A DNA stretch of 64,000 nucleotides, from positions 4,092,001 through 4,156,000 of the forward strand of contig NZ_JACCBB010000001.1 of NCBI RefSeq assembly GCF_013409345.1. Direction: 5' to 3'. The notes beneath the pieces were generated by a model. That model saw only the letters and a program-made list of their open reading frames with translations. It had not been told where the DNA came from and did no database searches. The translations under genes were made by a program, and so were the position numbers. How positions within the stretch are numbered: the stretch's first letter is position 1; each line of letters begins with the position of its first letter. Of this stretch, positions 47,291 through 56,191 are shown one piece after another. The stretch comes from Kineococcus aurantiacus (GTDB lineage: Bacteria; Actinomycetota; Actinomycetes; Actinomycetales; Kineococcaceae).

Positions 47291-47961
47291 GCGCGCGCTC
47301 CCGTCCGCGACAGCGACCGTTCCAGCAGGCCGACCCCGGCGAACAGCACCGCGGCCAGCGCCATGTACGCCACCGTGATGCCGATCAGGACGGTGATGAC
47401 GGCGTTGCCGTTCTGCTCGACGAGGTTGCGCATGCCGGAGATCAGTTCGAAGTTGCTGGCCGCCGAGGCGACCGAGGTGTTCTTCAGCAGCGCGTTGAGC
47501 ACGCTGCCCAGCGGGGGCACCACCGCGCGGAAGGCCTGCGGCAGCACCACCAGCCGCAGCACGCCGGTGAAGGGCAGCCCGATGGCGCGGGCGGCCTCGG
47601 CCTGCCCGACCGGCACGGTGTTGATGCCCGAGCGGACGGCCTCGCACACGAACGTGGACGTGTAGGCCACCAGGGCCAGGACCGCGTAGAGCCGGTACTG
47701 CGTGGCGGTGCCGACCCCGAAGGTGATGCCCAGGGTCGGCAGGCACAGCACGCAGAACACGATGATCAGCGTCAGCGGGGTGTTGCGGAAGACGTTGACG
47801 TAGGTGGTGCCGAAGGCCCGCAGCGCGGCGCTGGGGGCGATGCGGAACACCGCCAGGACGGTGCCGAGGACCAGGGAACCCAGGGTCGCCCAGAAGAACA
47901 GGGTGACCGTGCCCCAGATCCCGCGGCCGAACACGTCGAGGTTGTCGACGATGACCTGCAC
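47287..47961 (-). CDS. gluC: Amino-acid ABC transporter permease (GluC type)
   Basis: 224 residues. HisM/GlnP-type permease with about five membrane segments; FRNTPLTLIIVF and the EAA loop PVGQAEAARAIGLPFTGVLR contact the ATPase. GTG start. It follows gluB after a 72-base gap filled by a hairpin and is coupled to gluD. Confidence 0.93.
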   Translation of the reverse strand: MQVIVDNLDVFGRGIWGTVTLFFWATLGSLVLGTVLAVFRIAPSAALRAFGTTYVNVFRNTPLTLIIVFCVLCLPTLGITFGVGTATQYRLYAVLALVAYTSTFVCEAVRSGINTVPVGQAEAARAIGLPFTGVLRLVVLPQAFRAVVPPLGSVLNALLKNTSVASAASNFELISGMRNLVEQNGNAVITVLIGITVAYMALAAVLFAGVGLLERSLSRTGARA

Positions 47962-47990
47962 GTCAGCTCCTTGCGGGTGAGGGGTGACGG

Positions 47991-48027
47991 GCTGCCCGGG
48001 TCCGCGCCGTCGCGGAACCCGGGCAGC
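47991..48027 (-). terminator. gluB-gluC intergenic hairpin
   Basis: Arms 47991-48006 and 48011-48027 pair over 16 bp with one bulged base and a 4-base loop. Placed after the binding-protein gene inside the operon, it probably stabilises the gluAB message or ends part of the transcripts, giving more GluB than permease. Confidence 0.65.
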
Positions 48028-48033
48028 GGTGCG

Positions 48034-48957
48034 TCAGTAGCGGTCGACCGTGGGCGGCTCGGGGTCGGTGCCGCTGCCCCCGAGGGTGTAGTCGTACGCC
48101 TTCTTCCAGTCCCCGTCGGTGACGGCAGCCTCGATGGCGTCGTTCAGCGTGTTGCGCAGGGCGGTGTCGCCCTTCGGCAGCCCCACGCCGTACGGCTCCT
48201 CGCTGAACGGCTCGCCGACGACCTTCAGCGCGTCGGGCTGCTGGGCGGCGTACCCGCGCAGGATGGCGTCGTCGGTGGTGACGGCGTCGACGGCGTTCGA
48301 GGTCAGCTGCTCGACGCACTTGGAGTAGGCGTCGAAGGTCACCAGGTCGGCGTCGGGGTGCTCGTCGCGGATGCGGGTGGCCGGGGTGGAGCCCTCCACC
48401 GAGCAGACCTTCTTGCCGGCCAGGCTGTCGGGGCCGGTGATGCCCTCCTCGTCGGCCCGCACCAGCAGGTCCTGGCCGGCGACGTAGTACGGCCCCGCGA
48501 AGTCGACGACCTGCTTGCGCTTGTCGTTGATCGTGTAGGAGGCGATGACCATGTCGACGGTGCCCTGCTGCAGGAACGGCTCGCGGTTGGCCGAGACGGT
48601 CTCGACGAACTCGATCTCGTCCGGCGTCAGCCCCAGCTTCGCAGCCATGAGCTTGGCCATCTCGATGTCGAACCCGGCGTACTGCCCCGAGCCGGCGTCC
48701 TTCTGCCCGATCCCGGGCTGGTCGGCCTTGACGCCGATCTTGACCTTGCCCGCGGCCTTGATCTTGTCGTAGGTGGGGCTGCCGGTGAGGGCGACGTCGG
48801 TGGCCACCGCGTAGGTGGGGGCCGCCGCGGGGGTGCCGCCGGAGGTGGCGCCGCCGGCGCCGCCGGCGGTCTCGGGGGAGCCCTCGTTGCCGCAGGCGGT
48901 CAACGCCAGTACGGCGGTGGCCGCTCCGGCCAGCACGGCGTTGCGGATGCTTCTCAT
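48034..48957 (-). CDS. gluB: Glutamate-type ABC transporter substrate-binding lipoprotein
   Basis: 307 residues. Lipoprotein signal: MRSIRNAVLAG, hydrophobic core and lipobox LTAC with Cys at residue 22, then a Gly/Ser/Thr-rich tether. The SBP-3 fold shows KIGVKADQPGIGQKDAGSGQ, GFDIEMAKLMAAKLGL, EFVETVSANREPFLQQGTVD and FAGPYYVAGQDLLV. It binds glutamate or a similar amino acid outside the membrane. ATG 48957 with AGGAGGCACCACCC upstream. Confidence 0.95.
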   Translation of the reverse strand: MRSIRNAVLAGAATAVLALTACGNEGSPETAGGAGGATSGGTPAAAPTYAVATDVALTGSPTYDKIKAAGKVKIGVKADQPGIGQKDAGSGQYAGFDIEMAKLMAAKLGLTPDEIEFVETVSANREPFLQQGTVDMVIASYTINDKRKQVVDFAGPYYVAGQDLLVRADEEGITGPDSLAGKKVCSVEGSTPATRIRDEHPDADLVTFDAYSKCVEQLTSNAVDAVTTDDAILRGYAAQQPDALKVVGEPFSEEPYGVGLPKGDTALRNTLNDAIEAAVTDGDWKKAYDYTLGGSGTDPEPPTVDRY

Positions 48958-49018
48958 GGGTGGTGCCTCCTGTTGCTTCCTCGTCGTGCGTCCCGGTCGC
49001 TTCCGCGTCGCGGGGTCG

Positions 49019-49801
49019 TCAGTGGGTGAGGATCTTCGAGAGGAAGTCCTTGGCGCGTTCGTGGGTCGGTGCGGTGAAGAACGTCTCGGGGTCGGTGTCC
49101 TCGAGGATCCGCCCGTCGGCCATGAAGACCACGCGGTCGGCGGCGCGGCGGGCGAAGCCCATCTCGTGCGTCACCACGACCATGGTCATGCCCTCGCGGG
49201 CCAGACCGGTCATGACGTCGAGGACCTCGTTGATCATCTCCGGGTCCAGCGCCGAGGTCGGCTCGTCGAAGAGCATGACCTTGGGGTCCATGGCCAGCGC
49301 CCGGGCGATCGCGACGCGCTGCTGCTGACCGCCGGACAGCTGCGCGGGGTACTTGCCGGCCTGGGAGGCGACCCCGACGCGCTCCAGCAGCGCGTCCGCG
49401 CGCCGGCCCGCCTCGGCCGCCGACACCCCGCGGACCTTGACCGGGCCGAGGGTGACGTTCTCCTTGACGGTCTTGTGGGCGAAGAGGTTGAAGGACTGGA
49501 AGACCATGCCCACGTCGGCGCGCAGCCGGGCCAGGTCCTTGCCCTCGGCGGGCAGGTCCGCCCCGTCGATGGTGATGCGCCCGGCGTCGATGGTCTCCAG
49601 CCGGTTGATCGTGCGGCACAGCGTCGACTTGCCCGACCCCGACGGGCCGATGACGACGACGACCTCCCCGGCGGCGATCGCGAGGTCCACGTCCTTCAGG
49701 ACGTGCAGGGCGCCGAAGTGCTTCTGCACGCCCTCGAGCCGGACGAGGGGACGACCAGCGGTGCGGGGTGGCGACTGAGGGGCCTGCACGTGGTCACTCA
49801 T
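49019..49801 (-). CDS. gluA: Amino-acid ABC transporter ATP-binding protein (GluA type)
   Basis: 260 residues. Walker [22 protein letters not shown]-loop [12 protein letters not shown], signature [17 protein letters not shown], Walker [16 protein letters not shown]-loop [10 protein letters not shown]. First gene of gluABCD. ATG 49801; a minus-strand TACGGT ends 8 bases before it, so the operon may be leaderless. The N-terminal ~20 residues are a Pro/Gln-rich extension. Confidence 0.95.
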   Translation of the reverse strand: MSDHVQAPQSPPRTAGRPLVRLEGVQKHFGALHVLKDVDLAIAAGEVVVVIGPSGSGKSTLCRTINRLETIDAGRITIDGADLPAEGKDLARLRADVGMVFQSFNLFAHKTVKENVTLGPVKVRGVSAAEAGRRADALLERVGVASQAGKYPAQLSGGQQQRVAIARALAMDPKVMLFDEPTSALDPEMINEVLDVMTGLAREGMTMVVVTHEMGFARRAADRVVFMADGRILEDTDPETFFTAPTHERAKDFLSKILTH

Positions 49802-49857
49802 GCCGCTGGACCGTACAGCAGGGGCGCAGGATGTCCACAGAGCCGCGCGGTCGCTGG

Positions 49858-49878
49858 CACTTTCGTGATCCGAAAGTG
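49858..49878. promoter_or_regulatory. Palindrome between gluA and miaB, possible operator
   Basis: CACTTTCG-TGATC-CGAAAGTG: perfect 8+8 inverted repeat, AT-rich for this genome, in the 115-base gap between divergent promoters. It is about 45-50 bases upstream of each start, a suitable place for a regulator of the transporter operon. Binder unknown. Confidence 0.5.
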
Positions 49879-49916
49879 ATCCCGGGGGGCCGCCGCCCGG
49901 TCGCCTAGACTGGCCC

Positions 49917-51413
49917 GTGATGAGCACGACGACCGGTTCCCCGCAGCGCACCTACCAGGTGCGCACCTTCGGCTGCCAGATGAACGTCCACGACTCCGAG
50001 CGGCTGTCGGGCCTGCTGGAGGACGCCGGGTACGTCCGCTTCGACGAGGCGGGCGGCGGCGCCCCCGTCGAACCCGACGTCGTCGTCTTCAACACGTGCG
50101 CCGTGCGGGAGAACGCCGACAACAAGCTCTACGGCAACCTGGGTCACCTCGCGCCCGTCAAGGAGCGCCGGCCGGGCATGCAGATCGCCGTCGGCGGCTG
50201 CCTGGCGCAGAAGGACCGCGGCGAGATCGTCCGCAAGGCGCCGTGGGTCGACGTCGTCTTCGGCACCCACAACGTCGGGTCGCTGCCCGTCCTGCTCGAA
50301 CGGGCTCGGCACAACGCCGAGGCGCAGGTCGAGATCCTGGAGTCCCTCGAGACGTTCCCCTCCACGCTGCCGACGCGGCGGGAGTCGCCCTACGCGGCCT
50401 GGGTCAGCATCTCGGTGGGCTGCAACAACACCTGCACCTTCTGCATCGTCCCGGCGCTGCGCGGCAAGGAGAAGGACCGCCGTCCCGGTGACGTCCTGGC
50501 GGAGGTGCAGGCCCTCGTCGCCGAGGGCGTCCTGGAGGTGACGCTGCTGGGGCAGAACGTCAACACCTACGGGGTCGAGTTCGGCGACCGGCTGGCCTTC
50601 GGCAAGCTCCTGCGGGCCACCGGCGGTGTCGAGGGTCTGGAACGGGTCCGGTTCACCAGCCCCCACCCGTCCAGCTTCACCGACGACGTCATCGACGCCA
50701 TGGCCGAGACGCCCAACGTCATGCCGAGCCTGCACATGCCGCTGCAGTCCGGTTCCGACCGCGTCCTGAAGGCCATGCGCCGGTCCTACCGGCAGTCCCG
50801 CTTCCTGGGGATCATCGACGGCGTCCGCTCGCGCATCCCCGACGCCGCCATCACCACCGACATCATCGTCGGGTTCCCCGGTGAGACCGACGCCGACTTC
50901 GAGGACACGCTGCACGTCGTCGAGCAGGCCCGGTTCTCCAGCGCCTTCACCTTCCAGTACTCCCCGCGGCCGGGGACGCCCGCCGCCACGATGGGCGACC
51001 AGGTGCCCAAGCACGTCGTCCAGGAGCGGTACGAGCGGCTGACCGCGCTGCAGGACCGCATCACCTACGAGGAGAACCAGGCCCAGGTCGGCCGCGTCCT
51101 GGAGGTCCTCGTCGCCGAGGGGGAGGGGCGCAAGGACGCCGCGACCCAGCGGCTGTCCGGCCGTGCCCCCGACAACCGGCTCGTCCACTTCGCCGTGCCC
51201 GCGGGCACCGACCTGCGTCCCGGCGACGTCGCGACCGTGCAGGTCACCCGTGGGGCGCCGCACTACCTCGAAGCCGACGACCTGTCGGCCTTCGCGCTGC
51301 GCCGCACCCGCGCGGGCGACGCGTGGGAGGCCCGGCAGGCCCGCCCCGAGCCGGAGACCGACGGTCCCCGGCCCGTGGGGCTGGGCATGCCGTCCCTGCG
51401 CCGCCGGGTCTGA
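49917..51413 (+). CDS. miaB: tRNA-2-methylthio-N6-dimethylallyladenosine synthase
   Basis: 498 residues. Radical-SAM enzyme that adds the methylthio group to i6A37 of tRNA. UPF0004 cysteines in [29 protein letters not shown] and [11 protein letters not shown]; cluster [32 protein letters not shown] domain near the C-terminus ([13 protein letters not shown]). GTG 49917 or ATG 49920, 5-8 bases after TAGACT (49906-49911), so leaderless. miaA, whose product it modifies, lies 0.6 kb downstream. Confidence 0.97.
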   Translation: MMSTTTGSPQRTYQVRTFGCQMNVHDSERLSGLLEDAGYVRFDEAGGGAPVEPDVVVFNTCAVRENADNKLYGNLGHLAPVKERRPGMQIAVGGCLAQKDRGEIVRKAPWVDVVFGTHNVGSLPVLLERARHNAEAQVEILESLETFPSTLPTRRESPYAAWVSISVGCNNTCTFCIVPALRGKEKDRRPGDVLAEVQALVAEGVLEVTLLGQNVNTYGVEFGDRLAFGKLLRATGGVEGLERVRFTSPHPSSFTDDVIDAMAETPNVMPSLHMPLQSGSDRVLKAMRRSYRQSRFLGIIDGVRSRIPDAAITTDIIVGFPGETDADFEDTLHVVEQARFSSAFTFQYSPRPGTPAATMGDQVPKHVVQERYERLTALQDRITYEENQAQVGRVLEVLVAEGEGRKDAATQRLSGRAPDNRLVHFAVPAGTDLRPGDVATVQVTRGAPHYLEADDLSAFALRRTRAGDAWEARQARPEPETDGPRPVGLGMPSLRRRV

Positions 51414-51414
51414 C

Positions 51415-51585
51415 CTACGACGCGCCGCCGGGCCCGACCTGCATCGCCGGCGGGGTCGCCGGGTCGGGAACGGGGTCGGGTCCCGGCGTGGGGCCGGGGT
51501 CGGGCAGCGGCGGTTCCCCGGGCTGGCCCGGGGTCGGCACCGGGCTCGGCGGCACCGGCGTGGGCGGGGGCGTGGGGATGGTCAC
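51415..51585 (-). CDS. 56-residue proline-rich protein, coupled to the upstream small gene
   Basis: Not recognised. Almost entirely Pro/Thr/Gly/Asp low complexity (IPTPPPTPVPPSPVPTP, PDPGPTPGPDPVPDPATP). GTG 51585 overlaps the stop of the upstream gene (GTGA), the coupling type seen elsewhere in this window, which is the best sign that it is translated. It could also be a chance ORF, since such GC-rich DNA gives Pro-rich frames. Ends 2 bases from the miaB stop, convergent. Confidence 0.4.
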   Translation of the reverse strand: MTIPTPPPTPVPPSPVPTPGQPGEPPLPDPGPTPGPDPVPDPATPPAMQVGPGGAS

Positions 51586-51914
51586 CGGCGCACCGGCCCC
51601 GTCATCGGCGTGCCGTCCCAGGCCCGGCCGCCGCGCATCGACGTCCCGCCGTCCGGGGTCGTCGACGCGGGTGCCTGCTCGGCGGCCAGGTCGACGCCCT
51701 TGCGGGCCAGGTCGCTGACCCGCGTGACCGGGCCGGCGAACTTGCCGCCCGTGCGCGAGTTCACGAACTCCCCGGCCTTGCCGATCGCGCCGTCCGCCGT
51801 GCCGGAGTGCTCGGCCGCGAACGTCCCGGCCTTGGCCAGGGCCTCGTCGGCGATCCCCCTGGCCTGGCCCGCCGCCTCGCCCAGCTTGCCCTTGAGGTAG
51901 TCGATGGTCCCCAC
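51582..51914 (-). CDS. Rv0909-family (putative antitoxin)-like small helical protein
   Basis: 110 residues, GTG 51914 with GGGAG upstream. The pattern DYLKGKLGEAAGQ ... DGAIGKAGEFVNSRTGGKFA matches the small Rv0909-like family labelled as putative type-II antitoxins. The label rests on few experiments, and no toxin gene is next to it: the only partner is the Pro-rich ORF. An amphipathic, stress-protein-like role is equally possible. Divergent from miaA. Confidence 0.65.
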   Translation of the reverse strand: MGTIDYLKGKLGEAAGQARGIADEALAKAGTFAAEHSGTADGAIGKAGEFVNSRTGGKFAGPVTRVSDLARKGVDLAAEQAPASTTPDGGTSMRGGRAWDGTPMTGPVRR

Positions 51915-51957
51915 GGTCGCTCCCTTCCCAGTGCTCGAGAGGGTCCCCATGATCTGC

Positions 51958-51963
51958 CACGAT
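51958..51963 (+). promoter_or_regulatory. Probable -10 box (CACGAT) deciding the miaA start
   Basis: CACGAT ends exactly 6 bases before GTG 51970. The earlier in-frame ATG codons at 51904 and 51949 would lie upstream of or over the promoter. Confidence 0.4.
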
Positions 51964-51969
51964 GACGCC

Positions 51970-52944
51970 GTGGGCCAGCCGAACACCGCCGACGCGCTCC
52001 CGGGCACCCTCCCGGTGATCGCCGTCACGGGGCCGACCGCGTCGGGCAAGTCCGACGTCGGCGTGGCCCTGGCCCACCGGCTGGCCGACCTCGGCACCCC
52101 CGGGGAGGTCGTCAACGCCGACGCGCTGCAGTTCTACCGGGGCATGGACATCGGCACGGCCAAGATCGGCCAGGCCGAGCGGCAGGGCGTGCCGCACCAC
52201 CTCCTGGACGTGCTCGACGTCACCCAGACCGCCGAGGTCGCCCAGTTCCAGGGCTGGGCCCGCGCGGCCTTCGACGCGATCACCGCCCGCGGCCACGTGC
52301 CGATCCTCGTCGGCGGCTCGGGGCTGTACGTCCGCGCCGCCCTCGACGACCTGCGCTTCCCCGGCAAGGACCCGCGGGTGCGGGCCCGCTGGGAGGCCGA
52401 GCTGGACCGCGTGGGGCCCCGGGCCCTGCACGAGCGCCTGACCCGCACCGACCCCGAGGCCGCCGCGAGGATCCTGCCCACCAACGGCCGCCGCATCGTC
52501 CGCGCGCTGGAGGTGGGGGAGATCACCGGGCAGCCGTTCGCGGCCGCGCTGCCCGAGCCGGCCTACCTGCGCCCCACGGTCCAGGTGGCGCTCGCCGTGC
52601 CCCGCGAGCAGCTCGTCGCCCGCATCGACGCGCGGGTGGACCGGATGTGGGCGGCCGGGCTGGTCGAGGAGGTGCGCCACCTGGCCTCGCGCGGGCTGCG
52701 CGAGGGCCTGACCGCCGGCCGCGCCCTCGGCTACGCCCAGGTGCTCGACGTCCTCGACGGCACGAGCACCGAGGACGAGGCCCGCGAGCTCACCGCGCGC
52801 CTCACCCGGCGCTTCGCCCGCAAGCAGGAGTCCTGGTTCCGCCGCGACCCCCGCGTGCACTGGCTGCCGGCCCCGGACGGCACCACGGCCGACGAGCTGG
52901 CCCGCCGGGTGCTGCCCCTGCTGCCCGTAGCATCGGCCGCGTGA
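51970..52944 (+). CDS. miaA: tRNA dimethylallyltransferase
   Basis: 324 residues from GTG 51970 (6 bases after CACGAT; ATG 51949 with GAGAGGG upstream is the alternative). It adds the dimethylallyl group to A37 of tRNAs, the substrate for MiaB. P-loop VIAVTGPTASGKSD, VVNADALQFYRGMDIGTAKI, VPHHLLDVLDV, PILVGGSGLYVRA, TNGRRIVRALEV and, near the end, RRFARKQESWFRRD. Overlaps dapF by GTGA. Confidence 0.96.
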   Translation: MGQPNTADALPGTLPVIAVTGPTASGKSDVGVALAHRLADLGTPGEVVNADALQFYRGMDIGTAKIGQAERQGVPHHLLDVLDVTQTAEVAQFQGWARAAFDAITARGHVPILVGGSGLYVRAALDDLRFPGKDPRVRARWEAELDRVGPRALHERLTRTDPEAAARILPTNGRRIVRALEVGEITGQPFAAALPEPAYLRPTVQVALAVPREQLVARIDARVDRMWAAGLVEEVRHLASRGLREGLTAGRALGYAQVLDVLDGTSTEDEARELTARLTRRFARKQESWFRRDPRVHWLPAPDGTTADELARRVLPLLPVASAA

Positions 52945-53873
52945 CCAGCGAGATCTCCTTCACCAAGGGCCACGGCACCGAGAACGACTTCGTGCTGGTC
53001 GCCGACCCCGACGGGTCGTGGAACCCCGACGCGGCCCTCGTCGCCGCGATCTGCGACCGCCGCGCCGGCCTCGGCGGCGACGGGCTGATCCGCGCCGTCC
53101 GCACGGCCGCCGCCCCCGACGCCGCGGCCCTGGCCGGGCAGGCCGAGTGGTTCATGGACTACCGCAACGCCGACGGCTCGATCGCCGAGATGTGCGGCAA
53201 CGGCGTCCGCGTCTTCGCCGAGTTCCTGCTGCGCGGCGGGTTCCTGCCCGCCGGCGCCGGGGACGGCGACTGGTTCCCCGTGGCGACCCGGGCCGGGCTG
53301 AAGCGGCTGCGGCGCGAGGCCGACGGTTCCTGGACCGCCGACATGGGCCCCTGGTCCCTCACCGGCGGGCGGCGGGCGCTCGCCGACGGCTCTGACGCCC
53401 TCGTGCAGGTCCACGGCCTGGACGGCGTGGCCCGCCCCGCGCTGTCGGTCGACCTGGGCAACCCGCACACCGTCGTCGCCCTGCCCCACGCCGCCGAGCT
53501 GGAGGCCGCCGACCTCACGCGCGCCCCCGAGGTCCAGCCCGTCCCGCCGCACGGCACCAACGTCGAGCTCGTGGTGCCCGTCGACGTCCTCGACGTCGAC
53601 GGGGACGGCGACCCCGACGTCGGCGACATCGCCATGCGCGTGCACGAGCGCGGGTCGGGGGAGACCCGCTCCTGCGGCACGGGGGCCTGCGCGGCGGCGC
53701 TGGCGACCCGCGCCTGGGCCGGTGAGGGCGCGCCCGACGTCTGGCGGGTGCGCGTGCCCGGCGGGCGGCTCGTCGTCACCGTCGGGGCCGGGTCGTCGCT
53801 GGCGGAGGGCACGGTCTGGCTCTCCGGGCCCGCCCGGCTCGTCGCGACGGGCACCTTCAGGCTCCCCGCCTGA
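52941..53873 (+). CDS. dapF: Diaminopimelate epimerase
   Basis: 310 residues. It converts LL- to meso-diaminopimelate. GHGTENDFVLV, the first catalytic Cys in AEMCGNGVRVFAEFL, GNPHTVV, and the second in GSGETRSCGTGACAAAL. Coupled to miaA by a GTGA overlap, the usual actinobacterial order. Its last 17 bases overlap the convergent methyltransferase gene. Confidence 0.97.
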   Translation: MTSEISFTKGHGTENDFVLVADPDGSWNPDAALVAAICDRRAGLGGDGLIRAVRTAAAPDAAALAGQAEWFMDYRNADGSIAEMCGNGVRVFAEFLLRGGFLPAGAGDGDWFPVATRAGLKRLRREADGSWTADMGPWSLTGGRRALADGSDALVQVHGLDGVARPALSVDLGNPHTVVALPHAAELEAADLTRAPEVQPVPPHGTNVELVVPVDVLDVDGDGDPDVGDIAMRVHERGSGETRSCGTGACAAALATRAWAGEGAPDVWRVRVPGGRLVVTVGAGSSLAEGTVWLSGPARLVATGTFRLPA

Positions 53874-54474
53874 CCGACAGGACCCGGAACCCCTTCGACG
53901 TCGTCGTGCGCGTCGTCGTGGTGCCCGGCAGCACGCCGGAGCCCAGCCACGCCTGCAGCGAGTCCGCGCCGAGGTTCTTCTGCACCACCAAGTGCGCGAC
54001 CCCGCCCGGGGCCAGGCGGGGCAGCCAGCGCAGCAGCAGCCCGTGCAGGGCGTCCTTGCCGATGCGGATGGGCGGGTTGGACCAGATCTCCCGGAAGCGC
54101 AGCGCGGGGTCGACGTCGTCGGGCAGCGCCGCCCGCACCGTCAGGCCCAGCCGGGCGGCGTTGAGCCGCACGAGGTCCAGGGCGCGCTCGTTGACGTCGA
54201 CGGCGTGCACGACCTGGCGGGGGCGCAGCAGGGCGAGGGTCAGCGCGATCGGGCCCCAGCCGCACCCCAGGTCCAGCACGTCGCCCCCGGCCTCGTCGGC
54301 CTCGACGAGCGGCAGCAGGACGGCGGTCCCCTTGTCGAGGCGGTCGCCGCTGAAGACGCCGCGGGCCGTGGTGACGTCGACCGCGCGACCGGCCAGCTCC
54401 ACGGTCAGCTCGCGGCGCTCGTCGGCCGTGGCGGGCCGGGCGGAGAAGTAGTGCTCGGGCTCGGGCTGCGACAC
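53857..54474 (-). CDS. Class-I SAM methyltransferase, RsmC/RlmG-like
   Basis: 205 residues. The small-domain methyltransferase fold with motif I VLDLGCGWGPIALTLALL, HAVDVNERALDLVRLNA and the substrate motif SNPPIRIG (NPPxR). This is the pattern of 16S/23S rRNA guanine-N2 methyltransferases, lacking their N-terminal half, as is common in actinobacteria. Start GTG 54474 is supported by TAGGCT 8 bases upstream; TTG 54483 would touch that box. Confidence 0.9.
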   Translation of the reverse strand: MSQPEPEHYFSARPATADERRELTVELAGRAVDVTTARGVFSGDRLDKGTAVLLPLVEADEAGGDVLDLGCGWGPIALTLALLRPRQVVHAVDVNERALDLVRLNAARLGLTVRAALPDDVDPALRFREIWSNPPIRIGKDALHGLLLRWLPRLAPGGVAHLVVQKNLGADSLQAWLGSGVLPGTTTTRTTTSKGFRVLSVRRGA

Positions 54475-54564
54475 GGCGGTCAAGCCTAGGGCGTGAAATG
54501 AACTGGCTGCCCCGGTGGTTGCAGTGGAACGCTAGGCGCACCGAGAGAACGACCGAGGAGGTCC

Positions 54565-56106
54565 ATGAACCAGCGCCACCTCTCCGCGACGGAGCAGTCC
54601 GCGGAGCTCACGACCGACGAGCGCGACCAGGAGTTCGACCGGGCCATCGCCCGCATCCTGCGCGGTCACGGGGAGAACGCGGCGCAGGAGGTGGACGGAG
54701 ACGACCCGGACGGGCACACCAGCTACGACGGTGACCAGCTCGACCTCGCCGACCGTCGTGCCCTGCGCCGGGCCGCGGGCCTGTCGACGGAACTGTCCGA
54801 CGTCACCGAGGTCGAGTACCGGCAGCTGCGCCTCGAGCGCGTCGTCCTGGCCGGGGTCTGGTCCAGCGCCGACTCCAACCGGGCCGAGGCCGAGGTGTCC
54901 CTGCAGGAACTGTCCGCCCTGGCCGCCACGGCCGGCTCCGACGTCCTGGCCGGGGTCCTGCAGCGGCGCAGCACGCCCGACGTCGCGACCTACCTGGGCT
55001 CCGGCAAGGCCCAGGCCCTGGCCGACCTGGTCGCCGCCGAGGGCGCCGACACCGTGGTCTGCGACGGGGAGCTGTCCGCGTCCCAGCGCCGCGGCCTGGA
55101 GGACATCGTCAAGGTCAAGGTCGTCGACCGGACCGCCGTGATCCTCGACATCTTCGCCCAGCACGCCAAGAGCCGGGAGGGCAAGGCCCAGGTCGAGCTC
55201 GCTCAGCTGGAGTACCTGCTCCCGCGCCTGCGCGGGTGGGGTGAGTCGATGTCCCGGCAGGCCGGTGGCCGGGTCGCCGGTGGTGCGGGGATCGGTTCCC
55301 GCGGTCCCGGTGAGACGAAGATCGAGCTGGACCGCCGCCGCATCCGCAGCCGGATGGCCAAGCTGCGCCGCGAGATCAAGGGCATGGGCACCACCCGCGT
55401 GGAGAAGCGCTCCCTGCGGCACGCCCGCGCCGTCCCGGCCGTCTCCATCGCCGGGTACACCAACGCGGGCAAGAGCTCGCTGCTGAACCGGCTCACGGGC
55501 GCCGGGGTGCTCGTGGAGAACGCCCTGTTCGCGACCCTGGACCCGACCGTGCGCCGGGCCCAGACCCCCGAGGGCCGGCCGTACACGCTGGCCGACACCG
55601 TGGGGTTCGTCCGCTCGCTGCCGCACCAGCTCGTCGAGGCCTTCCGCTCGACGCTGGAGGAGGTCGCCGAGTCCGACGTCGTCCTGCACGTGGTCGACGG
55701 GTCGCACGCCGACCCCGAGGGTCAGCTCGCGGCCGTGCGCGCCGTCCTGGCCGACGTCGACGCGCAGGGCGTGCCCGAGCTCGTCGCGATCAACAAGGCC
55801 GACATCGCCGACCCCGAGGTCCTCGACCGTCTGCTGCGCAAGGAGAAGAACGCCGTCGCCGTCTCGGCCCGCACGGGCCAGGGCGTCGAGGAGCTCCTGG
55901 CCCGCATCGCCGAGATGCTCCCCGTGCCCGACGTCGAGCTCGAGGTGGTCGTGCCCTACGACCGCGGCGAGCTGGTCCACCGCGTCCACACGACCGGTCA
56001 GGTCCTGGACGAGGAGCACACGGCGCAGGGCACGCGCCTGCTGGCCCGGGTGCGCCCGCGGCTGGCGGCCGAGCTGGCGCAGTTCCGGCTCACGCGCACG
56101 GCCTGA
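54565..56106 (+). CDS. hflX: GTPase HflX
   Basis: 513 residues, ATG with GAGGAGG at 54555-54561. Ribosome-splitting GTPase. N-terminal HflX domain (TYLGSGKAQALADLV, VVCDGELSASQRRGLED), a coiled-coil and Gly-rich segment (GESMSRQAGGRVAGG, GPGETKIELDRRRI), and the G domain: G1 IAGYTNAGKSSLLNRL, G2 FATLDPT, G3 DTVGFVRSLPHQLVEAF, G4 NKAD. An N-terminal extension of ~80 residues is acidic and hydrophilic. Terminated by the hairpin at 56117-56151. Confidence 0.97.
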   Translation: MNQRHLSATEQSAELTTDERDQEFDRAIARILRGHGENAAQEVDGDDPDGHTSYDGDQLDLADRRALRRAAGLSTELSDVTEVEYRQLRLERVVLAGVWSSADSNRAEAEVSLQELSALAATAGSDVLAGVLQRRSTPDVATYLGSGKAQALADLVAAEGADTVVCDGELSASQRRGLEDIVKVKVVDRTAVILDIFAQHAKSREGKAQVELAQLEYLLPRLRGWGESMSRQAGGRVAGGAGIGSRGPGETKIELDRRRIRSRMAKLRREIKGMGTTRVEKRSLRHARAVPAVSIAGYTNAGKSSLLNRLTGAGVLVENALFATLDPTVRRAQTPEGRPYTLADTVGFVRSLPHQLVEAFRSTLEEVAESDVVLHVVDGSHADPEGQLAAVRAVLADVDAQGVPELVAINKADIADPEVLDRLLRKEKNAVAVSARTGQGVEELLARIAEMLPVPDVELEVVVPYDRGELVHRVHTTGQVLDEEHTAQGTRLLARVRPRLAAELAQFRLTRTA

Positions 56107-56116
56107 GGACCCACGC

Positions 56117-56151
56117 GTCCACGGGCCGGGCGCCGCGCCCGGCCTGTGGAC
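56117..56151 (+). terminator. hflX terminator
   Basis: Arms 56117-56132 and 56136-56151 form a 16-bp stem with one G-T wobble and a 3-base loop. Confidence 0.75.
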
Positions 56152-56191
56152 GGTGACCCGCCGTGTCGGTGGGGCGGGGGAGGATGACCCG

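Noticed and set aside
51904-51969. Longer miaA N-terminus from ATG 51904 or 51949
   Set aside because: ATG 51904 overlaps the divergent gene start, and a -10 box sits over this stretch 6 bases before GTG 51970. ATG 51949 has a fair ribosome site, so it is not fully excluded.
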